DNA of 64,000 bases from Aquirickettsiella gammari (lineage in GTDB: Bacteria > Pseudomonadota > Gammaproteobacteria > Diplorickettsiales > Diplorickettsiaceae): the NCBI GenBank assembly GCA_963701065.1, contig OY969558.1, positions 992,001 through 1,056,000 of the forward strand, in the 5' to 3' direction. The notes under the pieces are model-generated. The model was given only the letters and a program-made list of their open reading frames with translations, had not been told where the DNA came from and searched no databases. The position numbers and the translations under genes were made by a program. Below, piece after piece: positions 26,543-35,277 of this stretch (position 1 is the stretch's first letter; each line of letters begins with the position of its first letter).

Positions 26543-27631
26543 TTATTTTTCTTTTTCAGGCCAGTTGAACTCAAAGCATACATCAGTCCCTAAAGTCGTG
26601 GTAGCGACAGGGAAAGCACTTAAAAAAGGGGAGGTTGCGGCAAAAGCGGCTTGAGCGTCTTCTCCTAGCCAGTGTGGGGCCACATAAATAAAAGCACGCT
26701 GCAATAGCTGATTTTTGGCTAAGGCTTGAAAGCAGCGACCCCCGGCTTCTACCCATAAGTCATGGCAACCATCTTGGGCGATATATTGAAATACTTCAAG
26801 TAAATTAAGCCCATTGTTATCATTTTTTATTGGGATGAAGCGTAGTTTGTGTTGAGAAAATTTATCTTGATATTGAGGTGTTAAATTAGCATTGTGAAAT
26901 AGAGTCACATTTTTTGCGGAAGTGAAAACCTTTGCCGAAGCGGGTGTATTGAGTTCACCATCTAAAATATAAAGTGGTTTTTTATAAACGGTACGCTCTA
27001 TACGGCTATTTAATAAAGGGTTATCCAAGCGAATGGTTTTGGCCGTAGTTAAAATAGCATCGGCTCGTTTACGTTGTTGATGGGTAAACTGCTGCGCTAT
27101 TAGACCGGTTAACTGGATTCGTTTCCCCTGCTTGCCGGCAATTTTTCCATCCAAACTTATGGCAAGCTTTGCAGTGGTAAAAGGTCTTTTATTTTCCCAC
27201 CAAAATCGATAGCTTTCATAGAAGTTGTCAATTTCAGGTAAACGATGTTGGATGCATTCAATCCCGGCTTGTTGCAATATTTTATTGGTTTCGTTGATAA
27301 CAGCCGGGTTAGGATCTGGGAATGCATAGATAACTTTGCTAATACCTCGTTGAATGATGAGATCAGTACAAGGTGGGGTTTTTTTTGCGGTATGACAACA
27401 AGGTTGTAAGCTCACATACAGCGTAGCCCTTTTGGCTAGGGAAGGTTCAATTTTATTTAAAGCATCGACTTCGGCATGCACAGAGCCACTTGCCCAGTGG
27501 TAACCCGTCGCGATAACTTCAGCATTTTTGACTAATACAGCGCCGACACAAGGATTTGGGGCGCAAAATCCTCGACGAATGCTTGCTAAGCTTAAAGCTA
27601 AATTAAGATAATGATCGGTTGTGTTATTCAC
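26543..27631 (-). CDS. ribD: Bifunctional diaminohydroxyphosphoribosylaminopyrimidine deaminase / reductase
   Basis: A 362-residue fusion for the second and third steps of riboflavin synthesis. The deaminase zinc site is HAEVDAL plus PCCHTAKKTPPC in the first 80 residues. The C-terminal reductase half contains LAISLDGKIAGKQGKR. The common LEPC of the zinc motif reads LQPC here, a mild change next to the ligand. The start overlaps the mpl stop by 8 bp. The riboflavin synthase gene ribE, which usually follows ribD, is not here. Confidence 0.95.
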   Translation of the reverse strand: MNNTTDHYLNLALSLASIRRGFCAPNPCVGAVLVKNAEVIATGYHWASGSVHAEVDALNKIEPSLAKRATLYVSLQPCCHTAKKTPPCTDLIIQRGISKVIYAFPDPNPAVINETNKILQQAGIECIQHRLPEIDNFYESYRFWWENKRPFTTAKLAISLDGKIAGKQGKRIQLTGLIAQQFTHQQRKRADAILTTAKTIRLDNPLLNSRIERTVYKKPLYILDGELNTPASAKVFTSAKNVTLFHNANLTPQYQDKFSQHKLRFIPIKNDNNGLNLLEVFQYIAQDGCHDLWVEAGGRCFQALAKNQLLQRAFIYVAPHWLGEDAQAAFAATSPFLSAFPVATTTLGTDVCFEFNWPEKEK

Positions 27632-28991
27632 GATTATCTAAAGCAAACGCTAATTTTTCATGAATGTTATCAAATCCACTGTTGCTCATGATGACAATAT
27701 GATCAGATCGCTTAGCTTCTTTGACAATTTTTTTAATGATATCTGTTATCGAGTCACAAATAACAATAGGTACAGACGTCGTTTCTACTATTTGAGTAAT
27801 CCCCCAGTCTTGTTTTGGTCGCATTAACCATACTATATCTGCATTATGCAAGGACGGACCTAAGGTTTCTCGGTGTATGCCAGAACGCATCGTGTGCGTG
27901 CTAGATTCTAAAATAACTAAGATACGCTGGGTCCCGATTTTTTTGCGTAAGCCAGCAAGCGTTGACGCAATGGCAGTAGGATGATGCGCAAAATCATCGT
28001 AAAGAGTGATCCCGTTGATTTCTTGATAAATTTCTAAGCGGCGTTTCACGCCTTGAAATTGATTTAAAGCCTCGATCGCTAACCTTGGTTTAATACCAAT
28101 ATGATGCGCCGCCGCAATAGCGCAAATCGCATTGGCGGCATTATGCTCACCTAATAAAGGCCAATTTATTTCGCCTTGAGTCACATTTTTATAATGAACA
28201 GCAAATTGGCTCGCATCGGCGGTTAATAATTTTGTTTGCCAAATTACATTCGGATCTTCATTAGCGCCTGTATATTCAATCGCTGTCCAACAGCCTTGTG
28301 TTAGTACCGCTTGTAAATTTTTATCTATTTTGGGGCAAATAATTAGGCCTTGGCTTGGTACAGTCCGCAGTAAATAAGCAAATTGGGTTTTAATGGCATC
28401 GAGATTCGGAAAAATATCGGCATGATCAAACTCAAGATTGTTTAAAATGAGCGTTTGCGGGTGATAATGGAGGAATTTAGAGCGCTTATCAAAAAATGCC
28501 GTATCATATTCATCGGCTTCAATGACAAAAAAAGCCTCGTCACCTAATTGCGCAGAGGCGTTAAAGTTTTTGGGAATACCCCCAATTAAAAATCCAGGAT
28601 GCAATCCGGCATATTCTAAGATCCAACTTAATAAACTGGATACCGTTGTTTTACCGTGTGTTCCTGCAACGGCCAAAACATGGCGATTTCTTAAAACATT
28701 CTCTGCTAGCCATTGTGGCCCAGAAATATAAGGGATGCCTTGGTTTAAAACATATTCAACACAAGGGTTGCCACGCGTCATGGTATTTCCCATGATAACT
28801 AAATCAGGATGTGGCGATAGCCGCTTTTCGTGATAACCCTCAAAAACTGTAATTCCGTGCTCGGCCAAATGACAGCTCATAGGAGGGTAAATATTTGCAT
28901 CAGAGCCCGCGACCTCTAATTTTTTTTGTTTGGCTAATAACGCAATGCCTGCCATGAATGTACCGCAAATACCTAAAATATGAAGTCGCAT
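27624..28991 (-). CDS. mpl: UDP-N-acetylmuramate:L-alanyl-gamma-D-glutamyl-meso-diaminopimelate ligase
   Basis: A 455-residue Mur-ligase-family enzyme that recycles murein tripeptide by joining it to UDP-MurNAc. The N-terminus LHILGICGTFMAGIALLAK is typical of Mpl rather than MurC, and the ATP loop AGTHGKTT lies near residue 108. The N-D-motif EFDHADIFPN follows and the C-terminal domain is complete. It fits with ldcA at 40.8 kb, another recycling enzyme. It is divergent from the PFK gene with 74 bp between starts, and overlaps ribD by 8 bp, so it leads that operon. Confidence 0.94.
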   Translation of the reverse strand: MRLHILGICGTFMAGIALLAKQKKLEVAGSDANIYPPMSCHLAEHGITVFEGYHEKRLSPHPDLVIMGNTMTRGNPCVEYVLNQGIPYISGPQWLAENVLRNRHVLAVAGTHGKTTVSSLLSWILEYAGLHPGFLIGGIPKNFNASAQLGDEAFFVIEADEYDTAFFDKRSKFLHYHPQTLILNNLEFDHADIFPNLDAIKTQFAYLLRTVPSQGLIICPKIDKNLQAVLTQGCWTAIEYTGANEDPNVIWQTKLLTADASQFAVHYKNVTQGEINWPLLGEHNAANAICAIAAAHHIGIKPRLAIEALNQFQGVKRRLEIYQEINGITLYDDFAHHPTAIASTLAGLRKKIGTQRILVILESSTHTMRSGIHRETLGPSLHNADIVWLMRPKQDWGITQIVETTSVPIVICDSITDIIKKIVKEAKRSDHIVIMSNSGFDNIHEKLAFALDNRE

Positions 28992-29065
28992 ATTAGTCTA
29001 GAAAAAGGGTGAATGTTTCAAGTATGATTATTATCCACCCTTAAGTTACCTGGAGAATACGCAGG

Positions 29066-30337
29066 ATGTCAAAGAAAAATGCTTTTTACGCGCAATCAGG
29101 AGGAGTGACAGCCGTTATCAACGCAACAGCGTGTGGTCTTATTGAAACCGCCAGGCTATATAAAAATAAAATTGGCAAGGTTTATGCCGGTTGTAATGGA
29201 ATTATAGGGGCCCTGACTGAAGATTTGATTGATACTAGTAAAGAGACGAGCAAGGCAATTGCCGGATTACGTTATACACCAGGAGGTGCATTTGGTTCGT
29301 GCCGTTATAAATTAAAAGGTTTAGAAAAGCATCGCGCTGAGTATGAACGCTTGTTAGATGTTTTTAAGGCCCATCATATCAGCTATTTTTTTTATAACGG
29401 GGGTGGAGATTCACAAGATACAGCACATAAGATTTGTTTGCTTAGCCAAAAAATGGATTACCCTTTAACTTGTATTGGAATTCCCAAAACAATCGATAAT
29501 GATTTACCTCTTACAGATAATTGTCCTGGTTTTGGTTCTGTGGCGAAATATATTGCTATCTCTACTTACGAAGCGGGCTTAGATGTTGCTTCTATGTGTG
29601 CTAATTCAACTAAAGTGTTCATCATGGAGGTTATGGGTCGACATACGGGTTGGATAGCCGCTGCAAGTGGATTAGCGATGCAAAAAGTAGGAGATCCCCC
29701 GCATATTATTTTATTTCCTGAAATTCCATTTGATGAAACCTTGTTTTTACAACAGGTGGATAAAACAGTTAAAAAATGGGGTTATTGTGTGGTTGTTTTA
29801 GCTGAAGGGATAAGAGATTCGAAGAAACAATTTTTAGCTGAATCCGGTATATCAGACTCATTTGGTCACAAACAGTTAGGGGGCGCGGCACCGGTTATTG
29901 CTCAATTGGTTAAAGCCAAATTGGGATATAAATATCATTGGGCATTACCCGATTATTTGCAACGTTCAGCGCGCCATATTGCCGCTAAGGTAGATGTAGA
30001 TCAGGCCTATGCCTTGGGAAAAGCAGCCGTTGAATTAGCTGTTAACGGCAAAAGTGGCGTTATGCCTAGCATCGTTAGAAAATCAGGTAAGCGCTACCAA
30101 TGGACGATAGGCGAGGCGAAATTAGCTGATGTGGCTAATCAGGAAAAAAAATTACCTCTTTCCTTTATAACGAAGGACGGTTTTCACATCACCCAGCCGT
30201 GTCGGGATTATTTACTCCCCTTAATTCAAGGTGAAGATTATCCCCCCTATCAAAAAGGGTTGCCGGATTATATACGGCTTAAAAGGGTTAAAGTGAAGAA
30301 AAAACTGAGAAATTTTGCGTTTGAATTAAAATTATAG
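29066..30337 (+). CDS. Pyrophosphate-dependent 6-phosphofructokinase
   Basis: A 423-residue PFK-family protein. The GGGDSQD loop (112-118) puts Asp where ATP-PFKs have Gly, and PKTIDND puts Lys (K141) where ATP-PFKs have Gly. Both are the marks of PPi use, and D144 is the catalytic base. The MEVMGRHTGWIA block binds fructose 6-phosphate. The reaction is reversible, so the enzyme can serve glycolysis and gluconeogenesis. Legionellales commonly have PPi-type PFK. It is followed by an AT hairpin at 30353-30390. No ATP-PFK is in the window. Confidence 0.92.
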   Translation: MSKKNAFYAQSGGVTAVINATACGLIETARLYKNKIGKVYAGCNGIIGALTEDLIDTSKETSKAIAGLRYTPGGAFGSCRYKLKGLEKHRAEYERLLDVFKAHHISYFFYNGGGDSQDTAHKICLLSQKMDYPLTCIGIPKTIDNDLPLTDNCPGFGSVAKYIAISTYEAGLDVASMCANSTKVFIMEVMGRHTGWIAAASGLAMQKVGDPPHIILFPEIPFDETLFLQQVDKTVKKWGYCVVVLAEGIRDSKKQFLAESGISDSFGHKQLGGAAPVIAQLVKAKLGYKYHWALPDYLQRSARHIAAKVDVDQAYALGKAAVELAVNGKSGVMPSIVRKSGKRYQWTIGEAKLADVANQEKKLPLSFITKDGFHITQPCRDYLLPLIQGEDYPPYQKGLPDYIRLKRVKVKKKLRNFAFELKL

Positions 30338-30352
30338 AGCGACTACTTATCT

Positions 30353-30390
30353 AAAAAGGTAATATGCATTACCATATATATTACTTTTTT
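30353..30390 (+). terminator. AT-rich hairpin with T-run after the PFK gene
   Basis: An arm of AAAAAGGTAATAT pairs with ATATTACTTTTTT, giving a stem followed by a T-run. A smaller perfect dyad, GGTAAT-ATGC-ATTACC, sits within the left part. It fits a weak terminator for the PFK gene. The inner dyad could alternatively be an operator for the regulator that starts 77 bp downstream. Confidence 0.45.
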
Positions 30391-30467
30391 TGACATTTAT
30401 AGGACTTTAAACAAGGTATAAGTTTACTCAATGGGTCATAACACTAAAACTTTAATAAAGCTATGGC

Positions 30468-31136
30468 ATGAATATAAAAGATATTAGACGGAAGAATTTA
30501 CGCAAATTAGCGCGCTTAGTAGGCGGAATCACTGATTTATCTGAGCATTTAGATCGCTCGCAAAGCCAAATTAGTCATTTAATTGGCAATAGCCCGATTA
30601 AAAATATTGGTGATAGATTGGCTAGCCATATTGAGAAAGTTTTTAATAAACCGCATGGATGGCTAGATCATGAACATGCTACTGAAGAGGGGGAAGGGGT
30701 ATATCGATATGAAAACAGTCAACCTTACTATCAAGTCCCTTTATTGAGTTCGCAAGAGGTGAAGGAGCGTTTTCTTCACTTTATAAAAACTTCGCCAAAG
30801 GTTTATGCGAAATATCTAAGCACTAATATCCCTTTAAGTTCGGATGCTTTTGCGCTCCATGTGGAAAATGATTGTATGGAGACAGCGCAAGGTCCAAGTT
30901 TCCCTAAAAATTGTATTATTGTATTGGATACGGATTGCGTCGCCCACAATGCGGCTTTTATTTTAGCGAAAATAAAGCAAGATCCAGGAAGTACCTTACT
31001 CTTTAGGCAGTTAGTGATAGATGGAAATCGTCGCTATTTAAAGGCGTTAAATCAGCATTACCCTTTGACAGAAATGCAAGCAGATGATACGACATGCGGC
31101 GTCGTACGTTTTATGTTAATGGAGTTTAGCAAGTAA
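30468..31136 (+). CDS. XRE-type repressor with degenerate S24 peptidase-like domain
   Basis: A 222-residue protein. The N-terminal 60 residues form a helix-turn-helix-like region with SQSQISHLIGN as the likely recognition part. The C-terminal half from about 80 resembles the LexA/CI (S24) domain: FALHVENDCMETAQG aligns with the serine loop and STLLFRQLVIDG with the lysine loop. The Ser of the DSM motif is Cys here, and the Lys is Arg, so self-cleavage is unlikely. It is a lone gene, with no phage genes around it, between PFK and the PPTase. The target is unknown; the 5' dyad at 30358-30373 may be its own operator (inference). Confidence 0.8.
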   Translation: MNIKDIRRKNLRKLARLVGGITDLSEHLDRSQSQISHLIGNSPIKNIGDRLASHIEKVFNKPHGWLDHEHATEEGEGVYRYENSQPYYQVPLLSSQEVKERFLHFIKTSPKVYAKYLSTNIPLSSDAFALHVENDCMETAQGPSFPKNCIIVLDTDCVAHNAAFILAKIKQDPGSTLLFRQLVIDGNRRYLKALNQHYPLTEMQADDTTCGVVRFMLMEFSK

Positions 31137-31226
31137 TGTCTTATTTGCTAGTACGGAGATTTTAAAACACAGTTCAAATTATCAATCAAAATGCCAAAGG
31201 ACATAGCAAACTTAGCTTGTGATCAT

Positions 31227-31928
31227 TTAATGTAAGGACATTTTTTCTATATATTCTTTAGTAATAATTAATTTATTTTTTCCTTTTATAGCGATAGCTC
31301 CCGCAAAATCAGGGTAGATTGATAAAGTAGAAACTTGACAATGAGCTGATTTTATTTGTTTTTTGGCTATTAACTGATCGTCTATTAAGGATTGGTATTG
31401 AGAAAAAGGATGGGTTTGTAAGCGATGTCCAAATGCTTTTAATGAGGCTTCATTACGCACCCAAATATTAAAAAAAGCACTTAATTTTTCCTCCCCATGT
31501 AATAATTGTAATTGCTGGTAATCATAGGCTGAGAAAAAGCGATAGGCAATCTGGTCAAGATATTTTCTTGGCATTTTATGCTCAATATCGATACCAATGG
31601 GCGTATTAGTAGTAAAAGCAAAAACAATCATGTTCTTCGAATGTGATAAATTAAACTCTATTTGTTGTTTAGTAGTACGACTTATTAATAAAGGTTTTCC
31701 CGAGCTAGTGTAGGTTAAATGCAGCTGCTTTGGAGATTGTTCACAATAGTAGGCTAGTAAATCACGTAATAAGCCGCGCGAAATAATAAAACGCAACTGA
31801 TAAGGAGCTGCTAATTTTTCAGCGCGTGCCTTTTCTTCAGTAGAAAGCCAGCTTCGAAACAACCTATATTTTTCTACATGACACTTAAACGTAGTATGCC
31901 AAATATGAATAATATTACGGTTTAACAC
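31227..31928 (-). CDS. Sfp/HetI-type 4'-phosphopantetheinyl transferase
   Basis: A 233-residue protein. The two PPTase motifs are present: IGIDIEH near residue 129 and FNIWVRNEASLKAFG near 165-180. The Mg-binding Asp and Glu and the distal Lys are retained; the residue before the Glu is Asn instead of the common Lys. It transfers the phosphopantetheine arm of CoA to a carrier protein. No PKS or NRPS genes are in the window, and no acpS is seen, so it may serve the fatty acid ACP or a carrier protein elsewhere. It is convergent with the upstream regulator. Confidence 0.85.
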   Translation of the reverse strand: MLNRNIIHIWHTTFKCHVEKYRLFRSWLSTEEKARAEKLAAPYQLRFIISRGLLRDLLAYYCEQSPKQLHLTYTSSGKPLLISRTTKQQIEFNLSHSKNMIVFAFTTNTPIGIDIEHKMPRKYLDQIAYRFFSAYDYQQLQLLHGEEKLSAFFNIWVRNEASLKAFGHRLQTHPFSQYQSLIDDQLIAKKQIKSAHCQVSTLSIYPDFAGAIAIKGKNKLIITKEYIEKMSLH

Positions 31929-32358
31929 AAATATTTAACTCCCGCCGTTTTTTTAGATTATTAGAGATATGATCCAATCGGCGATAAAATTTAAGAGAAA
32001 ATAGCACTCGATGCAAGCAATGAGGGATAGCAGTCGGTTAAGTATTAAAAAAACCTTGCTAGATTCCCTACCTTCGAACATTATAAAGCTTGTAAGGTTA
32101 TTGTAGCGCAGTAACAGAAGCTCTGCGGCCCCTTTCCCTTCAAACGTTAGCACACACGAGTGTAAGTTAGTTCTTAAAAATAGAAATTATTATTATTTTT
32201 AAATGTTTCTATTGTTAACCCAAGAAGAACTTATCCAGCAAGGTATTCATTAACTCAAGCCTAACTACAGTATAAACATTAAAAAATTAATGCGTCAATA
32301 CATTTTTTGGCGAATTTGCGTTATACTGAACAAGCTTGGAATGATGGAACTATCCGTA
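31929..32358. other. Intergenic stretch of about 430 bp before pilB
   Basis: The region contains a minus-strand open frame of 66 codons (31953-32153) with hydrophobic content but no recognised similarity and no good ribosome site. It also contains a repeated CCTTCGAAC / CCTTCAAAC pattern near 32070 and 32140 and an 8-bp inverted pair AATAGAAA/TTTCTATT (32179-32213). The pilB promoter is expected here but no clear -35/-10 pair stands out. Confidence 0.5.
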
Positions 32359-34065
32359 ATGGAAAAATTGGCTATTAATAATTTTTTGCGACATTTACGG
32401 ATTGATTGTGGGCTAAAAAAGGAAGTTATTGTTGAGATGATTAATTACGCCAAGCAAAAAAAACTTTCATTCATTACTTATTTAATTCATGCAAAAAAGA
32501 TAGATTCTAATTATTTAGCACAGCTTTTAGCAAAAGAATTTTTATTGACTTTCATTGACTTAGATACAATAGATCCGTCGCAATTACCTATTCATTTAAT
32601 TAATGAAAATTTACTTCAACAATATCAAATATTACCGTTATGGCAAGATAATGAAAAATTAGGTTTGGCAATGGTCGATCCTTCACATCAAGTAGCGATA
32701 GATGATGTTCGATTTTCTACAGGATTAATACTCGAGTACATTGTGGTTGAAGCAAAACAACTAACACTAATGCTTGGGAAATTAAGGAATCAGTCAATGA
32801 TATTAAAGCAAACATCCTGTAAATTAGGTTTACGTGTAGGTTCCAAATCTCGAACAGAAGATGTCAATATCCCACCTATTCCATTAAATAATACAACTGA
32901 AGACGAGGTAGCGATTATTAACTATGTTTGTCAGCTTTTGCTCTACGCTATTGCACGTAATGCATCTGATGTCCATTTTGAACCCTACCAAGAACACTTA
33001 GACATTCGTTTTAGAATAGACGGATTATTATATGTTATGGTTGTTTTGCCTAAATATTTAATACAACGCATTATTACCCGTTTAAAAATAATGTCCCAAC
33101 TGGATATCGCAGAACGACGAGTTCCTCAAGATGGTCGTTTTCGGATACAAGACGCGAAAGGTCGAGACGTTGATTGTCGACTTAGTACCTGTCCAACTAT
33201 TTATGGAGAAAAATTAGTTATCAGAATTTTAGATAGTAATAAAATGTTGCTTGAGATTGATAAATTAGGAATGAATGAAGTACAAAAATATGAATTTTTG
33301 CAAGCACTAAATAGTCCGCATGGGATGATTTTGGTAACAGGGCCTACTGGTAGTGGAAAAACAATTACACTTTACACAGCTTTAAATTTTTTAAAAAAAT
33401 CTACGGTCAATATTTCGAGTGTAGAAAATCCCGTTGAAATTATTTTACCAGGGATTAACCAAGTCAATGTGAATTCAGCGGTAGGTTTAAATTTTTCCTG
33501 TGTTTTAAGAGCTTTTTTAAGACAAGATCCTGATATTATCATGGTAGGAGAAATGCGAGATCAAGAAACAGCTGAAATAGGAATTAAAGCAGCGCAAACA
33601 GGCCATCTGGTTTTATCCACTCTCCATACTAACAGTGCGGCGGAAAGTTTAATACGCTTAGCCAATATGGGTATCCCTACCTATAATATAGCCGCTTCTG
33701 TTCATTTAATTGTAGCTCAACGCTTAGTGCGTCGTTTGTGTATTGATTGCAAAGTAGAAGATAAACTCCCAGAAAAAGTTTTATATAAATTAGGTTTAAT
33801 AGATGATGAGAAAAATAAGATAAAAATTTTCTCTTCGCGTGGATGCTCAAAGTGTACCGATGGTTATCGAGGCCGTACCGGTATTTTTGAAATTTTAACG
33901 CTAACAGATGAGATAAGGAAACTAATTTTGCAGGAAAATAGTGCACTAGAAATTAGCTTGCTAGCACGAAAAACAGGTATGCAAACTTTATATTTATCCG
34001 CTTTGGCAAAGCTCAAACAAGGTGAAATTAGTTTATTAGAAATGAAACGTGTGACTAAAGATTAG
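32359..34065 (+). CDS. pilB: Type IV pilus assembly ATPase PilB
   Basis: A secretion-type hexameric ATPase that powers pilin extrusion at the inner membrane. Walker A GPTGSGKT is at 328-335, Walker B DPDIIMVGEMRD near 392, the His box follows in TGHLVLSTLHTN, and the zinc tetracysteine CIDC...CSKC is intact. The Asp box reads VENPVEI where most members have EDP. I start it at ATG 32359, giving 568 residues, the usual PilB length; the frame is open further up to 32290. It is followed 9 bp later by pilC. Confidence 0.92.
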   Translation: MEKLAINNFLRHLRIDCGLKKEVIVEMINYAKQKKLSFITYLIHAKKIDSNYLAQLLAKEFLLTFIDLDTIDPSQLPIHLINENLLQQYQILPLWQDNEKLGLAMVDPSHQVAIDDVRFSTGLILEYIVVEAKQLTLMLGKLRNQSMILKQTSCKLGLRVGSKSRTEDVNIPPIPLNNTTEDEVAIINYVCQLLLYAIARNASDVHFEPYQEHLDIRFRIDGLLYVMVVLPKYLIQRIITRLKIMSQLDIAERRVPQDGRFRIQDAKGRDVDCRLSTCPTIYGEKLVIRILDSNKMLLEIDKLGMNEVQKYEFLQALNSPHGMILVTGPTGSGKTITLYTALNFLKKSTVNISSVENPVEIILPGINQVNVNSAVGLNFSCVLRAFLRQDPDIIMVGEMRDQETAEIGIKAAQTGHLVLSTLHTNSAAESLIRLANMGIPTYNIAASVHLIVAQRLVRRLCIDCKVEDKLPEKVLYKLGLIDDEKNKIKIFSSRGCSKCTDGYRGRTGIFEILTLTDEIRKLILQENSALEISLLARKTGMQTLYLSALAKLKQGEISLLEMKRVTKD

Positions 34066-34074
34066 AAAAAAAGT

Positions 34075-35277
34075 ATGTTCAGCATTATTAAAATTTATTC
34101 CTGGACAGGGATAACCAGCACGGGCAAGCCGTGTCAAGGTAAAGAATTACTCCTAAATAAGGATCAATTATCTCTAAAATTACATCGACAAGATATTTTT
34201 ATAAAAAATATACATACTAGGTGGATTATTCGAGTCAACAAACGTGTTAAAGCGCAGGATATTTTTCTTTTTACACGTCAAATAGCACGTTTATTGTCAG
34301 CGGGTCTGCCATTAATTCAAATATTGGAATTATTAGCAACCAGTGTGAACAACATGATTTTACAGCAATATCTGCAAAAATTAATATTGAATATAGAGGA
34401 TGGTTTTTCTTTAAGTGAGGCTTTAGCAAAAAATAAAGCCTATTTTAGTGAATTTCATTGTAGCCTAATTGCATTAGGTGAAAAAACGGCTGCTTTAGGA
34501 TTAATGTTTGATAGGATTGCGATTCATCAAGAAAAAAATATGAAGCTAAAGTCGAAAATTACTAGCGCATTAGTATACCCTATCGTGGTTTTATGTGTGG
34601 CAAATTTTGTTTTTATAGCATTACTGGTGGGGGTTGTTCCTCAGTTTGAGCAACTTTTTTCTGAAGTAGGGGCTCAGTTACCACTCTTGACACGGATAGT
34701 TATCTATTTATCTAAACGTATGGGGTCGATAGGTTTTTTTTTCGGATCTTTTTTGTTGATTTTTAGCGTCGTTTTTATTTTTTTGAAGAAAAAATATCCA
34801 ATCATAAATAATAAACTCGATGCGTACTATGTCAAATTACCCGTCATAAATAAGGTGTTAAGTCAAGTTATCGTAGCACGTATAAGTCGTGCTTTAGCTA
34901 CAGCGCTGGCTGCAGGTTTACCTTTATTAGAGGCTTTACAACTAGTTGCTGAAATGAGCGGAAATTTTGTTTATAAAAACGCTATTTTGGCGAGTTGTGA
35001 ACGTATACGTAATGGGGAAGGTTTTTATCAGGCCTTATCAAAGCAAAAAATATTCCCTAGCGATTTTCTACAACTTATTAAAGTAGGTGAAATTGCTAAT
35101 TGTTTAAGTGAAATATTGAATAATGTAGCTAATTTATATGAGGAAAAAATTGATTATTGGGTTGATAATTTATCGGTATTATTAGAACCCCTGTTAATTA
35201 TTATATTAGGTTTGATGGTAGCTTGTTTAGTGATAGCGATGTATCTACCTATTTTTAAATTAGGAAATGTTATTTAA
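34075..35277 (+). CDS. pilC: Type IV pilus inner-membrane platform protein PilC
   Basis: A 400-residue GspF-family protein with two repeats of the cytoplasmic helical domain (RQIARLLSAGLPL near residue 72 and ISRALATALAAGLPLLEAL near 270). About three membrane segments lie near 165-190, 220-240 and at the C-terminus. It forms the rotor-like platform on which PilB acts. It is packed tightly between pilB and pilD, with pilD starting at the very next base after its stop. Confidence 0.92.
   Translation: MFSIIKIYSWTGITSTGKPCQGKELLLNKDQLSLKLHRQDIFIKNIHTRWIIRVNKRVKAQDIFLFTRQIARLLSAGLPLIQILELLATSVNNMILQQYLQKLILNIEDGFSLSEALAKNKAYFSEFHCSLIALGEKTAALGLMFDRIAIHQEKNMKLKSKITSALVYPIVVLCVANFVFIALLVGVVPQFEQLFSEVGAQLPLLTRIVIYLSKRMGSIGFFFGSFLLIFSVVFIFLKKKYPIINNKLDAYYVKLPVINKVLSQVIVARISRALATALAAGLPLLEALQLVAEMSGNFVYKNAILASCERIRNGEGFYQALSKQKIFPSDFLQLIKVGEIANCLSEILNNVANLYEEKIDYWVDNLSVLLEPLLIIILGLMVACLVIAMYLPIFKLGNVI

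Noticed and set aside
28992..29065. FMN riboswitch before the rib operon
   Set aside because: The 74-bp divergent gap is too short and shows no RFN-type conserved blocks.
31953..32153. 66-codon minus-strand hydrophobic frame before pilB
   Set aside because: No ribosome site, no similarity and odd composition; kept only as an intergenic observation.
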